Assembly (NCBI GenBank): GCA_964458575.1
Contig: CAYWMD010000010.1
Coordinates: 1-64,000 of the forward strand
DNA length: 64,000 nucleotides
Origin: CAYWMD01 sp964458575
Lineage (GTDB): Bacteria > Verrucomicrobiota > Verrucomicrobiia > Limisphaerales > JADLHS01
Direction: 5' to 3'
Position 1 is the stretch's first letter. Each line of letters starts with the position of its first letter. This document shows positions 53,653 through 61,626 of the stretch, piece by piece. A program made the position numbers and the translations under genes. Below the pieces are notes generated by a model. It did not search any database. It was not told where the DNA came from and was given only the letters and a program-made list of their open reading frames with translations.

Positions 53653-56600
53653 ATGGGTGCGAATTTAACGCAAGGGCACGAAGGAGCGCGAACCGCTGAG
53701 TCCGCGCGTTGCTTGCCTCCACTGTGGAACTCGCGGACTCGGCGGTCCGCGCTCCGAGCGCTCCAAGCTTTCACGTTCCTGGCGCTCTTTTCATGCTCGC
53801 TCACGGCCCTCGCCGCCTCCTTTGAAATCCCCGCGTGGGCCTTCGACCGCGGCAACGCGAAGACCTTTACATCCGACTACGCCGATGCCGGGCCGATGAT
53901 CGCGTTCGGCGCGCGCTCACCGGTTTGGGTGGAATACGACTTGGATTTCCCGGTCGCGGGTGACTTCCAAATCAGCGTCCGTTACGCGGCGGCCAGCGCC
54001 CGGTCGGTGACGTTGTTCCTCAATGGCAAAATGGTGGGCGCCGTCTGTTGCGCGGAGACCGGTTCGTGGAACACCAGCGGTGCGAAATGGGTGGATGGCG
54101 CAAACCTTTACGTTCCCGCGGGCAAACACACGATCCGCCTCGAACGCGCCGGCAGCTTTCCGCATGTCGTGAGCTTGAAGTTTTCGTCGCCGGAAATTCC
54201 CGAGGGTTTCGTCCTCAACCGGCCCAAAGCGCGCAAGCTCGACGACCCGCCGCCGCCACCGGTTTACGCGCCGGTGGAGCCGGCTCTGAACATCGCCGCG
54301 TTGCGTCTGGCCATCCGGGAACTCGCGGGGCGTTTCGGGCCGCAATATGCGAAGGGTGAAACTTTTTTGCAGCGGCTGGCGGAGCTTGAAGCGCAATTGG
54401 CGCATACGAATTCGGCGAACCAGGCAAGGGCCGGACTGGTTGCGTTGCGGTACGAGGCTTTGGTCCGCGCCAATCCGCTGCTCAATTTTGGGCGGTTGCT
54501 GGTGGTAAAGCGCGGCAACACCAGCCCGGACCTCGGTCTGCCGCACAACTGGCAAAGCAATTCGACGCTGCCCAAGCAGGGTTATGACGATTCCATCTGC
54601 CTGCTGTCACTCGGCGGCGAGACGAATGAGTTGACCACGGTCTTTAAGCCGGATCGCCGGGTCTTTGTTGGCGACGTGGAATTGAATTGGGATGCGGACA
54701 AACTGTTGTTCTCCTCCGTCGGCACGAATGGACGCTGGCAGGTGTTTGAGTTGGGGCTTTCGGATTCGATTCGTAGCACCGGACGTCAGTCCGCTCCATC
54801 TTCCGCCAAGGAAAATCGGAGCCGACTCACGTCGGCTGCTACAGTGCGCCAGCTCACTGGTGAGCAGCCGGACGTGGACAGCTACGACGCGTGCTACCTG
54901 CCGGATGACCGGATCATTTTCACGTCCACCGCTTGCTTCATCGGCGTGCCGTGCGTTTATGGCAATTCGCACGTGGCGAACCTTTATCTCATGGATGCCG
55001 ACGGGCGGAACATCCGCCAACTTTGTTTCGACCAGGAGCACGACTGGTGTCCCACGGTGCTCAACAACGGTCGTGTGCTCTACACGCGCTGGGAATACGC
55101 CGACACGCCGCACTCGAACACGCGGCTGCTGTTTCACATGAACCCGGATGGCACGGAGCAGATGGAATTTCTCGGCAGCAACTCGTATTGGCCGAACTCG
55201 TTCTTCTACGCGCGGCCAATTCCCGGCCATCCGAGCATGGTCGTCGCCGTCATCGGCGGACATCACGACAACCCGCGCATGGGCGAACTCGTTTTGTTCG
55301 ATCCCGCGCGCGGCCGGCAGGAAGCCGCGCCCGCCGTGCAACGCATTCCCGGCTACGGCAAAAAGGTCGAGGCCATCATTCGCGACGGCCTCACGCTTGA
55401 TAGCTGGCCAAAGTTCCTGCACCCGTTTCCGCTGAACGACAAATTTTTCCTCGTCTCTGTTAAACCGGAGCCGGACGCGCCGTGGGGAATTTATCTCGTG
55501 GACGTTTTCGACAACTTGGTCCCGCTCGCGCAAGCCAGCGACGCGGCGCTGCTCGAACCGATTCCCCTGCGCCCGACGCCGCGCCCGCCGGTGATGCCCG
55601 ACAAGGTGAATCTCAAGAGCAAGGAAGCGCTGGTGGTGATTCAGGATATTTACGCTGGCGATGGCCTGGCGGGCGTGCCGCGCGGCACGGTGAAATCGTT
55701 GCGGCTGTTCACGTATCATTTCGCGTATCAGAACATGGGTGGGCTGTTGGGCGTCGTCGGCGCGGACGGGCCGTGGGACATCCGCCGCATTCTCGGCACC
55801 GTGCCGGTCGAGGCGGATGGCTCGGCGAAATTTCTGGTACCGGCCAACACGCCGATCTCAATGCAACCGCTCGATGCCGAGGGCAAGGCGATCCAACTCA
55901 TGCGCTCGTGGATGACCGCGATGCCGGGCGAAACCGTGCAATGCACCGGCTGCCACGAACGCCAGAACACCGCGCCGTTGTTGAAGTCGGTCACCGCCCT
56001 GAACAAACCGCCCGCGCGAATCCAGCCGTGGTATGGACCGGTGCGCGGTTTCAGTTACGCCCGCGAAGTGCAGCCGGTGATTGATCGGAATTGTGTCAGT
56101 TGCCACAACCCCGCCTGGGCCGCTACCAACGGCAAAGAGCTTTGCGATTTGCGCGGTGACGTGATGCTGACCAACTGGAGCAGTGTCACGCCTGGCAACG
56201 GTGGCAAACGCGCGGGCAAGTTTTCCGTCGGCTACAACGAACTCCAGCGCTGGGTGCGCCGCAACGGCATCGAAGGCGATTACCACGTCCTCACGCCAAT
56301 GGAATTCCACGCGGACACGACCGATCTCGTCCAGTTGCTCAAGGCCGGCCACCACGGCGTGCAACTCGACACCGAGTCGTGGGATCGCCTGATCACGTGG
56401 ATTGATTTAAACGCGCCGTATCACGGCACATGGGGCGAGTTGATTGACAAGCCGGGCCAACAGCGCGAGCGTCGGCGCGACTTGCTCAAGCTTTACGCGA
56501 ACGTGGAGGATGATCCGGAGGCGGTTGTAGCAGCCGACGTGAGGAGGCTCAATTCGTCCGATGTTTCTCCGCAGCCTTCGGGCGCTCCAAGCAAAGCGGA

Positions 56601-57504
56601 TGGGAGCGGACTCACGTCGGCTGCCACTTTGGAAGGTTGGCCCTTCGACGCAAGTGAAGCCAAGCGTCGGCAAGACGCCGCCGGTGCAAACACAAAACGG
56701 ACCATTGATCTTGGCAGCGGTGTTTCATTCGAACTGGTGTTGATTCCGCCCGGCGAGTTCGTGGTCAGCCCGGCGGCGGGAGCGGTGCCACAACGCGTCC
56801 AGATCGGGAAACCGTTCTGGATGGCGGCGCGCGAAATTGACAACCGCACGTTCGCGGTTTTTGACCCCGCGCACGACAGCGGCCTTGAAGACAAGAACAC
56901 GTACCAGTTCGGCGTGCGCGGTTATCCGATGAACCAGCCCGGGCAGCCGGTCGTGCGTGTGTCGTGGGATCAGGCGATGGCTTTTTGCGAATGGCTCTCG
57001 GCAAAGACCGGTCAGCGTTTCACGTTGCCAACCGAAACGCAGTGGGAATGGGCCTGCCGCGCGGGCGCGGAAACACCTTTCAGCTTCGGCGGTTTGGATT
57101 CGGATTTCTCGAAACACGCGAATCTCGCGGACGCCAAGTTGCGTGATTTTGCCAGCGATCCTTTCACCGTGGATGTGCCGCTGAAGAACCCAACGCCGTT
57201 CGATGATTGGATTCCCAAGGATCGGCGCTTCAACGATGGGGTGCTCGTCACGGTTGCGCCGGGTAAATACCAACCGAATGCCTGGGGCCTGCACGACATG
57301 CACGGCAACGCGGCGGAATGGACGCGCAGCGATTTTGCATCGGGCAGGGAAAAGAAAGTGGTGCGCGGTGGCTCGTGGCGGGATGTGCCGGCCCGGAGCA
57401 CTTCAAGTTTTCGCCTCGGCTACCTGCCGTGGCAACGCGTTTACAATGTTGGCTTCCGGGTTGTGTTGGAGCCGACCGCGGCGGTGACTTTGCGCACGCC
57501 GTGA
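53653..57504 (+). CDS. exported heme protein with C-terminal FGE/sulfatase-modifying-factor fold, hydrazine synthase alpha-like
   Basis: 1283 residues. Signal core ALQAFTFLALFSCSLTALAAS, preceded by about 35 residues that coincide with a palindrome (53683-53755). After the signal: a beta-sandwich (SPVWVEYDLDFPVAGDFQIS, KHTIRLERAGSFPHVVSLKF), a propeller (~280-620; DADKLLFSSVGTNGRWQVFE, DGRNIRQLCFDQEHDWCPTV), a middle domain (VVIQDIYAGDGLAGVPRGTV, LGTVPVEADGSAKFLVPAN) with heme site CTGCH (764) and a second site CVSCH (814). From about residue 1020 it has an FGE/SUMF1-type domain (VLIPPGEFVVSP, VSWDQAMAFCEWLSAKTGQR, LPTETQWEWACRAG, GLHDMHGNAAEW, VVRGGSWRD). The catalytic cysteine pair expected before the end (C-x4-C in the RGGS...YR region) is absent. 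Also carries repeats at 54773-54842 and 56526-56627 in frame. Confidence 0.83.
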   Translation: MGANLTQGHEGARTAESARCLPPLWNSRTRRSALRALQAFTFLALFSCSLTALAASFEIPAWAFDRGNAKTFTSDYADAGPMIAFGARSPVWVEYDLDFPVAGDFQISVRYAAASARSVTLFLNGKMVGAVCCAETGSWNTSGAKWVDGANLYVPAGKHTIRLERAGSFPHVVSLKFSSPEIPEGFVLNRPKARKLDDPPPPPVYAPVEPALNIAALRLAIRELAGRFGPQYAKGETFLQRLAELEAQLAHTNSANQARAGLVALRYEALVRANPLLNFGRLLVVKRGNTSPDLGLPHNWQSNSTLPKQGYDDSICLLSLGGETNELTTVFKPDRRVFVGDVELNWDADKLLFSSVGTNGRWQVFELGLSDSIRSTGRQSAPSSAKENRSRLTSAATVRQLTGEQPDVDSYDACYLPDDRIIFTSTACFIGVPCVYGNSHVANLYLMDADGRNIRQLCFDQEHDWCPTVLNNGRVLYTRWEYADTPHSNTRLLFHMNPDGTEQMEFLGSNSYWPNSFFYARPIPGHPSMVVAVIGGHHDNPRMGELVLFDPARGRQEAAPAVQRIPGYGKKVEAIIRDGLTLDSWPKFLHPFPLNDKFFLVSVKPEPDAPWGIYLVDVFDNLVPLAQASDAALLEPIPLRPTPRPPVMPDKVNLKSKEALVVIQDIYAGDGLAGVPRGTVKSLRLFTYHFAYQNMGGLLGVVGADGPWDIRRILGTVPVEADGSAKFLVPANTPISMQPLDAEGKAIQLMRSWMTAMPGETVQCTGCHERQNTAPLLKSVTALNKPPARIQPWYGPVRGFSYAREVQPVIDRNCVSCHNPAWAATNGKELCDLRGDVMLTNWSSVTPGNGGKRAGKFSVGYNELQRWVRRNGIEGDYHVLTPMEFHADTTDLVQLLKAGHHGVQLDTESWDRLITWIDLNAPYHGTWGELIDKPGQQRERRRDLLKLYANVEDDPEAVVAADVRRLNSSDVSPQPSGAPSKADGSGLTSAATLEGWPFDASEAKRRQDAAGANTKRTIDLGSGVSFELVLIPPGEFVVSPAAGAVPQRVQIGKPFWMAAREIDNRTFAVFDPAHDSGLEDKNTYQFGVRGYPMNQPGQPVVRVSWDQAMAFCEWLSAKTGQRFTLPTETQWEWACRAGAETPFSFGGLDSDFSKHANLADAKLRDFASDPFTVDVPLKNPTPFDDWIPKDRRFNDGVLVTVAPGKYQPNAWGLHDMHGNAAEWTRSDFASGREKKVVRGGSWRDVPARSTSSFRLGYLPWQRVYNVGFRVVLEPTAAVTLRTP
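53683..53755. repeat. inverted repeat (GGAGCGCG family) in a signal-peptide region
   Basis: 24-bp arms (53683-53706 and 53732-53755) beginning GGAGCGCGAACCGCTGAG and GGAGCGCGGACCGCCGAG after complementation, differing at about two positions, with a 25-bp spacer. In frame near the start of the FGE-fusion heme protein, before its hydrophobic core. Confidence 0.88.
54773..54842. repeat. REPIN-like palindrome, family G, inside the FGE-fusion gene
   Basis: GTAGCACCGGACGTCAGTCC with complement ending ACTCACGTCGGCTGCTAC (hairpins CGGACgtcaGTCCG and CCGACtcacGTCGG). Read in frame as RSTGRQSAPSSAK...SRLTSAATV in the propeller region. Confidence 0.9.
56526..56627. repeat. REPIN-like palindrome, family G, second copy inside the FGE-fusion gene
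   Basis: GTAGCAGCCGACGTGAGGAG with complement GCGGACTCACGTCGGCTGCC; spacer about 53 bp. Read in frame as VAADVRRLNSSD...GSGLTSAATL in the linker between the heme domain and the FGE-type domain. Confidence 0.9.
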
Positions 57505-57520
57505 ACCTCGCTTAGCGGGT

Positions 57521-57550
57521 TGGTAGGGACGCATTCCACCGGCGTCCCCA
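57521..57550. repeat. half palindrome, family C
   Basis: GGTAGGGACGCATTCCACCG followed by GCGTCCCC makes one hairpin of family C (compare 11399-11475). In the gap between the heme gene and the convergent TIM-barrel gene. Confidence 0.75.
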
Positions 57551-57553
57551 ATT

Positions 57554-58441
57554 TTACACGTCGCAAATCAGCACGCCTTGTTTGAGCGAAGCGAGTGCGT
57601 CCGCGCGCTTGGGGATGAATTCCTGGGCCACAAAACCTTTGTAGCCGGTGGCGATGATCGCTTCCATGATGCGCGGGTAGTGCAGTTCCTGCGTGTCATC
57701 AATTTCATTCCGCCCCGGCACGCCGCCGGTGTGATAGTGCGCGAAGTATTGATGATTCTCGATGATGGTGGCGCAGATATCACCCTCCATGATTTGCATG
57801 TGGTAAATGTCGTAGAGCAGTTTGAACCGCTCCGAACCGACACGTTTGCACAGTTCAACACCCCATTTGGAGAGGTCGCACTGGTAATCCTTGTGGTTCA
57901 CCTTGCTGTTGAGCAGTTCCATGCAGACGGTGACCTTGTGCTTTTCTGCGATGGGCGCGATGCGTTTCAAGCCGATGGCGCAATTCTCCAGGCCTTTTTC
58001 GTCGTCCTGTCCGGCGCGATTGCCGGAAAAACAAATCACGTTCGGCGCGCCAAATTCAGCCGCGGCGGGGATTGTCTTCTCCATGTGGGCGACAATTTTG
58101 TCGTGGTTCTCAAGGCGGTTGAGTCCGCTCGTGATGCCGCCGGGTATGCCGCTGACCATCGCGCAAGTGAGGTCATGTTTTTTGAGCACGGGGAAATCCT
58201 TTACTCCAAGCAACTCTACTGAATGCAAGCCCATGTTTTTGGCGGCCTGACAGAGTTCTTCGAGCGGAATCTTGTCGTAACACCAGCGGCAGACGGATTG
58301 TTTGATCCGGCCTTTGAGTTTTGTGGGCAGGGCGGCATCCGCGGCGTTGAGGCGATGAGCGAGTTGCGCCGCGGCGACGGCGACGGCTGAGGTGCTGGCG
58401 ATTTTGGTGAGTGCAGAGCGGCGAGAGATGACAGTTCTCAT
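57554..58441 (-). CDS. exported hydroxypyruvate isomerase-like TIM-barrel protein
   Basis: 295 residues from the ATG at 58439-58441 (MRTVISRRSALTKIASTSAVAVAAAQLA); the twin-arginine pattern S-R-R-S-A-L suggests a Tat signal. The TIM barrel of the AP endonuclease/xylose isomerase-like fold shows ELCQAAKNMGLHSVELLGVK, FGAPNVICFSGNRAGQDDEK, KVTVCMELLNSKVNHKDYQC with a metal-ligand Glu, FKLLYDIYHMQIMEGDICAT, and FAHYHTGGVPGRNEID with the His ligand of hydroxypyruvate isomerase-type enzymes, then GFVAQEFIP. Isomerase of a sugar-derived keto compound, probably outside the cytoplasm. It follows the heme cluster convergently, with a common interest in sugar chemistry. Confidence 0.82.
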   Translation of the reverse strand: MRTVISRRSALTKIASTSAVAVAAAQLAHRLNAADAALPTKLKGRIKQSVCRWCYDKIPLEELCQAAKNMGLHSVELLGVKDFPVLKKHDLTCAMVSGIPGGITSGLNRLENHDKIVAHMEKTIPAAAEFGAPNVICFSGNRAGQDDEKGLENCAIGLKRIAPIAEKHKVTVCMELLNSKVNHKDYQCDLSKWGVELCKRVGSERFKLLYDIYHMQIMEGDICATIIENHQYFAHYHTGGVPGRNEIDDTQELHYPRIMEAIIATGYKGFVAQEFIPKRADALASLKQGVLICDV

Positions 58442-58453
58442 GCCGGAGTCTTT

Positions 58454-58483
58454 ACCACGGATGACACGGATGGACACGGATTA
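58454..58483. repeat. short direct repeats (ACGGATGACACGGATG type)
   Basis: Tandem variants of CACGGAT separated by GA or GG. Related to the tracts at 44856-44886 and 45197-45222 (complement). Lies just upstream of the TIM-barrel gene start. Confidence 0.6.
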
Positions 58484-58492
58484 TTTGCAATC

Positions 58493-58570
58493 GTGGCTGC
58501 GCTCGTGAGAGCGCGGCTATAATCCGGGCTGCGACGATGAAGTTGGCCGCGGACTTACGTCCGCAGCTAC
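58493..58570. repeat. REPIN-like palindrome, family B
   Basis: GTGGCTGCGCTCGTGAGAGC hairpin, and right hairpin GGACTTACGTCCGCAGCTAC. Fills the gap between the TIM-barrel and the SOD gene, directly abutting the SOD stop codon. Confidence 0.88.
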
Positions 58571-59326
58571 TTACTTCAGCTTCGCGTAGCGTTCGGCCAC
58601 GAAATCCCAGTTCACCACGTTCCACCAGGCGGCGATGTAGTCGGCGCGCTTGTTCTGGTATTTGAGATAGTAGGCGTGCTCCCAAACGTCGAGGCCGAGG
58701 AGCGGTTGCTTGCCCGCGCTCAACGGCGTGTCCTGGTTGGGCGTGGATTCGATGGCGAGTTTGCCTTCGTGTGACACGAGCCACGCCCACCCGCTGCCGA
58801 ACTGCTTCATTGCGGCATCGGAGAACTTCGTCTTGAAGTCGGTGAAATTGCCGAAGTTTTTTTCGATGGCTGCGGCCAGTTCGCCTTTCGGATCGCCGCC
58901 GCCGTCCTTCTCCATCATCTGCCAGAAGAGCGAGTGGTTGTAGTGCCCACCGCCGTTATTGCGGACGGCGGTGCGCACGTCCTCCGGCACGCCGCTGAGG
59001 TTTTCCAGCAACCATTCGGTGGTTCTCATCTTCAAGACGTCGGGGTGAGTTGAGACGGCTTTGTTAAGGTTATCCACGTAAGCCTTGTGATGGCGGTCGT
59101 GGTGAATCTCCATCGTGCGCGCGTCAATGTGCGGTTCGAGCGCGTCGATGGCGTAGGGCAGGGGCGGCAAAATGAATGGCCCCGTGGGCGTGGTGGTGAT
59201 GAGCGTGGTCGAAGGTGCAAGAACCCGTTCAGGTGCAACTCGTTCTTGCGCGATTACGCACGGCACGGTCGCGGCGGCAGCAGAGACGAGCGCGGTGGTC
59301 TTAATGGCTTGGCGTCGGGTCATCAT
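58571..59326 (-). CDS. exported Fe/Mn superoxide dismutase
   Basis: 251 residues. The N-terminal signal (MTRRQAIKTTALVSAAAATVPCVIA) contains a T-R-R pattern compatible with Tat export. The SOD domain begins ALEPHIDARTMEIHHDRHH with the first metal-ligand His, then NNGGGHYNHSLFWQMM (second His), GSGWAWLVSHEGKLAI, PLLGLDVWEHAYYLKYQNKR with ligand Asp and His, and NWDFVAERYAKL. All four ligands are present. Converts superoxide to peroxide and O2. Export is unusual for this family and would fit a periplasm busy with redox heme enzymes. Metal choice (Fe or Mn) is not decided by sequence alone. Confidence 0.95.
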   Translation of the reverse strand: MMTRRQAIKTTALVSAAAATVPCVIAQERVAPERVLAPSTTLITTTPTGPFILPPLPYAIDALEPHIDARTMEIHHDRHHKAYVDNLNKAVSTHPDVLKMRTTEWLLENLSGVPEDVRTAVRNNGGGHYNHSLFWQMMEKDGGGDPKGELAAAIEKNFGNFTDFKTKFSDAAMKQFGSGWAWLVSHEGKLAIESTPNQDTPLSAGKQPLLGLDVWEHAYYLKYQNKRADYIAAWWNVVNWDFVAERYAKLK

Positions 59327-59402
59327 AATCAGTCTTTCGTTTGGGTTTCGCGGAACTCTAGCTTCGACAGGCGATACGGCGCAAGCGTTCAGACGGCTCG
59401 GT

Positions 59403-59511
59403 CGGCGCGCGGCCCTCCGGGCCGCAGCGGGTTGAAAACGAGAAAGGCATCGGATAATTCGGAAGTCTCAGTGTTGATTGTAGCTGCTGCGGCCCGGAGG
59501 GCCGCGCGCCG
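59403..59511. repeat. REPIN-like palindrome, family E, downstream of the RAYT gene
   Basis: GGCGCGCGGCCCTCCGGGCC and the complementary GCGGCCCGGAGGGCCGCGCG, with a spacer of about 60 bp. It ends two bases before the transposase stop (minus strand). Confidence 0.92.
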
Positions 59512-59512
59512 A

Positions 59513-60208
59513 TTACGCGGGCAACTTCAACCTGTCAAACTCATCCCGAAATCGTGCGCTGCTCCACAGCCAGTCCTTTGGCGTCTGGCAAAGATGCGCC
59601 TTCGCCGGGTTTTCTTCAATATAGCGAACGGTGGGCGATTCGTGTTCCGCGTCGCGCATGTATGTATCCCAGTAATCCTCGGCCCAGAACTGTCCTTTGC
59701 GACCCAAAAGTTTGTTGGCTTCCTTCGACGTGTAGGACTTCCAACTCTCCAGAATCTCGCTCATTGGCACTTCGCCAACGTGAAACAAGACGTGGACGTG
59801 GTTGGGCATAATGACCCACGCGCGCAAGTCGTAGCGTTTCCTGTGGAAGAACCGTAACGCGTTCTCAACCAGCGCGGCCACGTCAGCGCGCTTGAGATCG
59901 CAACAACCGCGCCCTTTGTCGAGATACGCTTCGAGTTGCGTGCGACGCTCGCAGTCGTCTTCGATTTGCAGCAAGGTTTCCCACTCGCCGCGCGATTCAG
60001 TCGGGAAGGAATCCGCCAGTCGGAAGGTGACAAATTGTGTGAGGTGTGGTTTGTCAAAGTGCGGCAGATAACCGCGCTCGTGCCAACCGCGAAATCCTTT
60101 AAGCCCATCCTCACGGGTTTGAGGAGATGAGTATCGGCGCTTGTTCTGAACCAATTCGCGCACGCCGGAATTGTGGGGTGGCCCGGAGCGGCGCTTGGGA
60201 GAACTCAT
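59513..60208 (-). CDS. REP-associated tyrosine transposase (RAYT)
   Basis: 231 residues from the ATG at 60206-60208 (MSSPKRRSGPPHN). IS200/IS605-related Y1 transposase domain: HFDKPHLTQFVTFRLADSFP, the LRAWVIMPNHVHVLFHVGE metal site with H-x-H, the tyrosine in ESWKSYTSKEANKLLG, and GQFWAEDYWDTYMRDAEHE then VRYIEENPAKAHLC, the signature tail of RAYT proteins. These single-copy enzymes mobilise REP palindromes. Both sides carry copies of palindrome family E (59403-59511 and 60266-60369), so this enzyme is the likely agent for that family. The frame is intact and apparently active. Confidence 0.94.
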   Translation of the reverse strand: MSSPKRRSGPPHNSGVRELVQNKRRYSSPQTREDGLKGFRGWHERGYLPHFDKPHLTQFVTFRLADSFPTESRGEWETLLQIEDDCERRTQLEAYLDKGRGCCDLKRADVAALVENALRFFHRKRYDLRAWVIMPNHVHVLFHVGEVPMSEILESWKSYTSKEANKLLGRKGQFWAEDYWDTYMRDAEHESPTVRYIEENPAKAHLCQTPKDWLWSSARFRDEFDRLKLPA

Positions 60209-60265
60209 GTGCGAAGTGAAAGCAGAACAGGCGAGGGAATCAAGCGCGTAGTACGGCTTGGTAAT

Positions 60266-60369
60266 GGCGCGCGGCACTCCGGGCCGCAGCGGGTGATTGC
60301 AGGAGGCTCTCTGTAAATTCGCAAACCTCAAGACAGTTGAACGTGCTGCGGCCCGGAGGGCCGCGCGCC
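60266..60369. repeat. REPIN-like palindrome, family E, upstream of the RAYT gene
   Basis: GGCGCGCGGCACTCCGGGCC with complementary GCGGCCCGGAGGGCCGCGCG, with a spacer of about 50 bp. Together with 59403-59511 it brackets the transposase gene. It also ends immediately beside the stop of the NifS-like gene. Confidence 0.92.
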
Positions 60370-60371
60370 AT

Positions 60372-61505
60372 TCACTTTCCGTGATGGACCTCGCCGAAGA
60401 CTTTCACGATGCCCTTTTCCAACGCTTCCCAATCTGCGGCGGTGGTTTCCCAACCGCTGCTGAAGCGCAGGACGTGCGCGACTTCGCTGGCTTTGAAACC
60501 CATCGCCGTCAGGACGTGCGAGGGTTCTTCCTTGCCGGTTGTGCAGGCGGAGCCGGTGCTCACGGCGAAACCGGCTTTGTCGAGGCGCGTCACCCAGCGT
60601 TGCTGGCCGCCTTCCGGCATGAGCGCGGAGACGGTGTTCCACAAGCGCGGCACGTTCGCGCCCACAACGGTTGAGCCAGGCACTTGTCGCAGCAGGAGCT
60701 TCTCGAATTTTTCCTTCCACACGGCGCGGGTTTCGTGGTTGCCCTCGGCGATTTGCTGTTCGCGCACTTCCAGCGCGGCGAGCATGGCGAGAATGATCGG
60801 GACATTTTCCGTTCCGGCACGTTGGCCGCGTTCCTGTTTGCCGCCGAACAGAAGTGAATTCAATTTGCTCCGGTGCGGCGCTTTGAGAAAACCCACGCCG
60901 CGCGGCCCGCCGAATTTGTGCGCGGCGCCGCTGACGTAATCGCAATCGCCGAGGCCCGCGGCGGGCATTTTGCCGAGCCATTGCACGGCGTCGGTGAAGA
61001 ACGGAACTTCGTAGGTCTGACAAATGGCGTGGAGTTCGCGCCACGGTTGGATGACGCCGGTTTCATTGTTCGCCGCCATTACACCGACCAGGGCAGGGCG
61101 GGTATCAGCCATTTCGTTGGCGAACCATTCCATGTCCACCACGCCGTCGTGCGTGACCGGAATCAACCGTGCACGTTTGCCAAAGTAATGTTTCGTGGAG
61201 TCGTGAACGCACGGATGTTCGATGGCACTGATCCAGACTTCGGCCTTTGCGTCGAGGGTTTGCGCGAAGTGGTGCATGAGCATGTTGTTGGCCTCGGTCG
61301 CGCCGCTGGTCCAGATGATGTCGGCGGGATGGCAGCCAAGAAGGTGCGCGAGTTTCTCCCTCGCCTCGCTCATGGCTTTGTTCGCCGTCAACCCGAACGC
61401 ATGCGGGCTGGAGGGATTGCCATGGATTTTTTCCGTGGCTTCCAGCCAGGCTTCGCGGGCCTCGCGCATGACCGGCGCGGTGGCGTTATGATCAAAGTAA
61501 AGCAT
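60372..61505 (-). CDS. NifS/IscS-type cysteine desulfurase
   Basis: 377 residues. PLP enzyme that releases sulfur from L-cysteine for Fe-S or thio-cofactor assembly. Marks are MLYFDHNATAPV, GNPSSPHAFG, TSGATEANNMLMHHF, AIEHPCVHDS, VGVMAANNETGVIQP, the PLP Lys in SGAAHKFGGPRGVGFL, RAGTENVPIILAMLAAL, and the active-site loop STGSACTTGKEEPSHVL with the persulfide Cys. Length is normal. It is next to mutY, whose product needs a 4Fe-4S cluster; that is only a suggestive context. Upstream gap (61507-61626) contains a G/A-rich stretch. Confidence 0.95.
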   Translation of the reverse strand: MLYFDHNATAPVMREAREAWLEATEKIHGNPSSPHAFGLTANKAMSEAREKLAHLLGCHPADIIWTSGATEANNMLMHHFAQTLDAKAEVWISAIEHPCVHDSTKHYFGKRARLIPVTHDGVVDMEWFANEMADTRPALVGVMAANNETGVIQPWRELHAICQTYEVPFFTDAVQWLGKMPAAGLGDCDYVSGAAHKFGGPRGVGFLKAPHRSKLNSLLFGGKQERGQRAGTENVPIILAMLAALEVREQQIAEGNHETRAVWKEKFEKLLLRQVPGSTVVGANVPRLWNTVSALMPEGGQQRWVTRLDKAGFAVSTGSACTTGKEEPSHVLTAMGFKASEVAHVLRFSSGWETTAADWEALEKGIVKVFGEVHHGK

Positions 61506-61506
61506 C

Positions 61507-61626
61507 CGTGCTCAGGATAGGAAAAGGGACGGGGGTGAAAAGGAGAAAGGGAGAAAAGGGGAAAGGGGGCGGGTGGGAAAGTGAATGAGTGGGGAAATGG
61601 CGGGGCGACAGCCAACGTTTGACAAA
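61507..61626. other. purine-rich intergenic stretch
   Basis: Between the mutY stop and the NifS-like start. Dominated by runs such as GGGAGAAAAGGGGAAAGGGG and GGAAAG/GGGG repeats on the plus strand. No gene or clear terminator identified. Confidence 0.5.

Noticed and set aside
40127..57504. Actual hydrazine synthase function (anammox)
   Set aside because: Only alpha-like architecture is seen; no beta/gamma subunits or anammox genes are in the window and the fused domains point to carbohydrates.
56720..57504. Functional formylglycine-generating enzyme for the sulfatase
   Set aside because: The fold is present but the catalytic Cys pair is missing.
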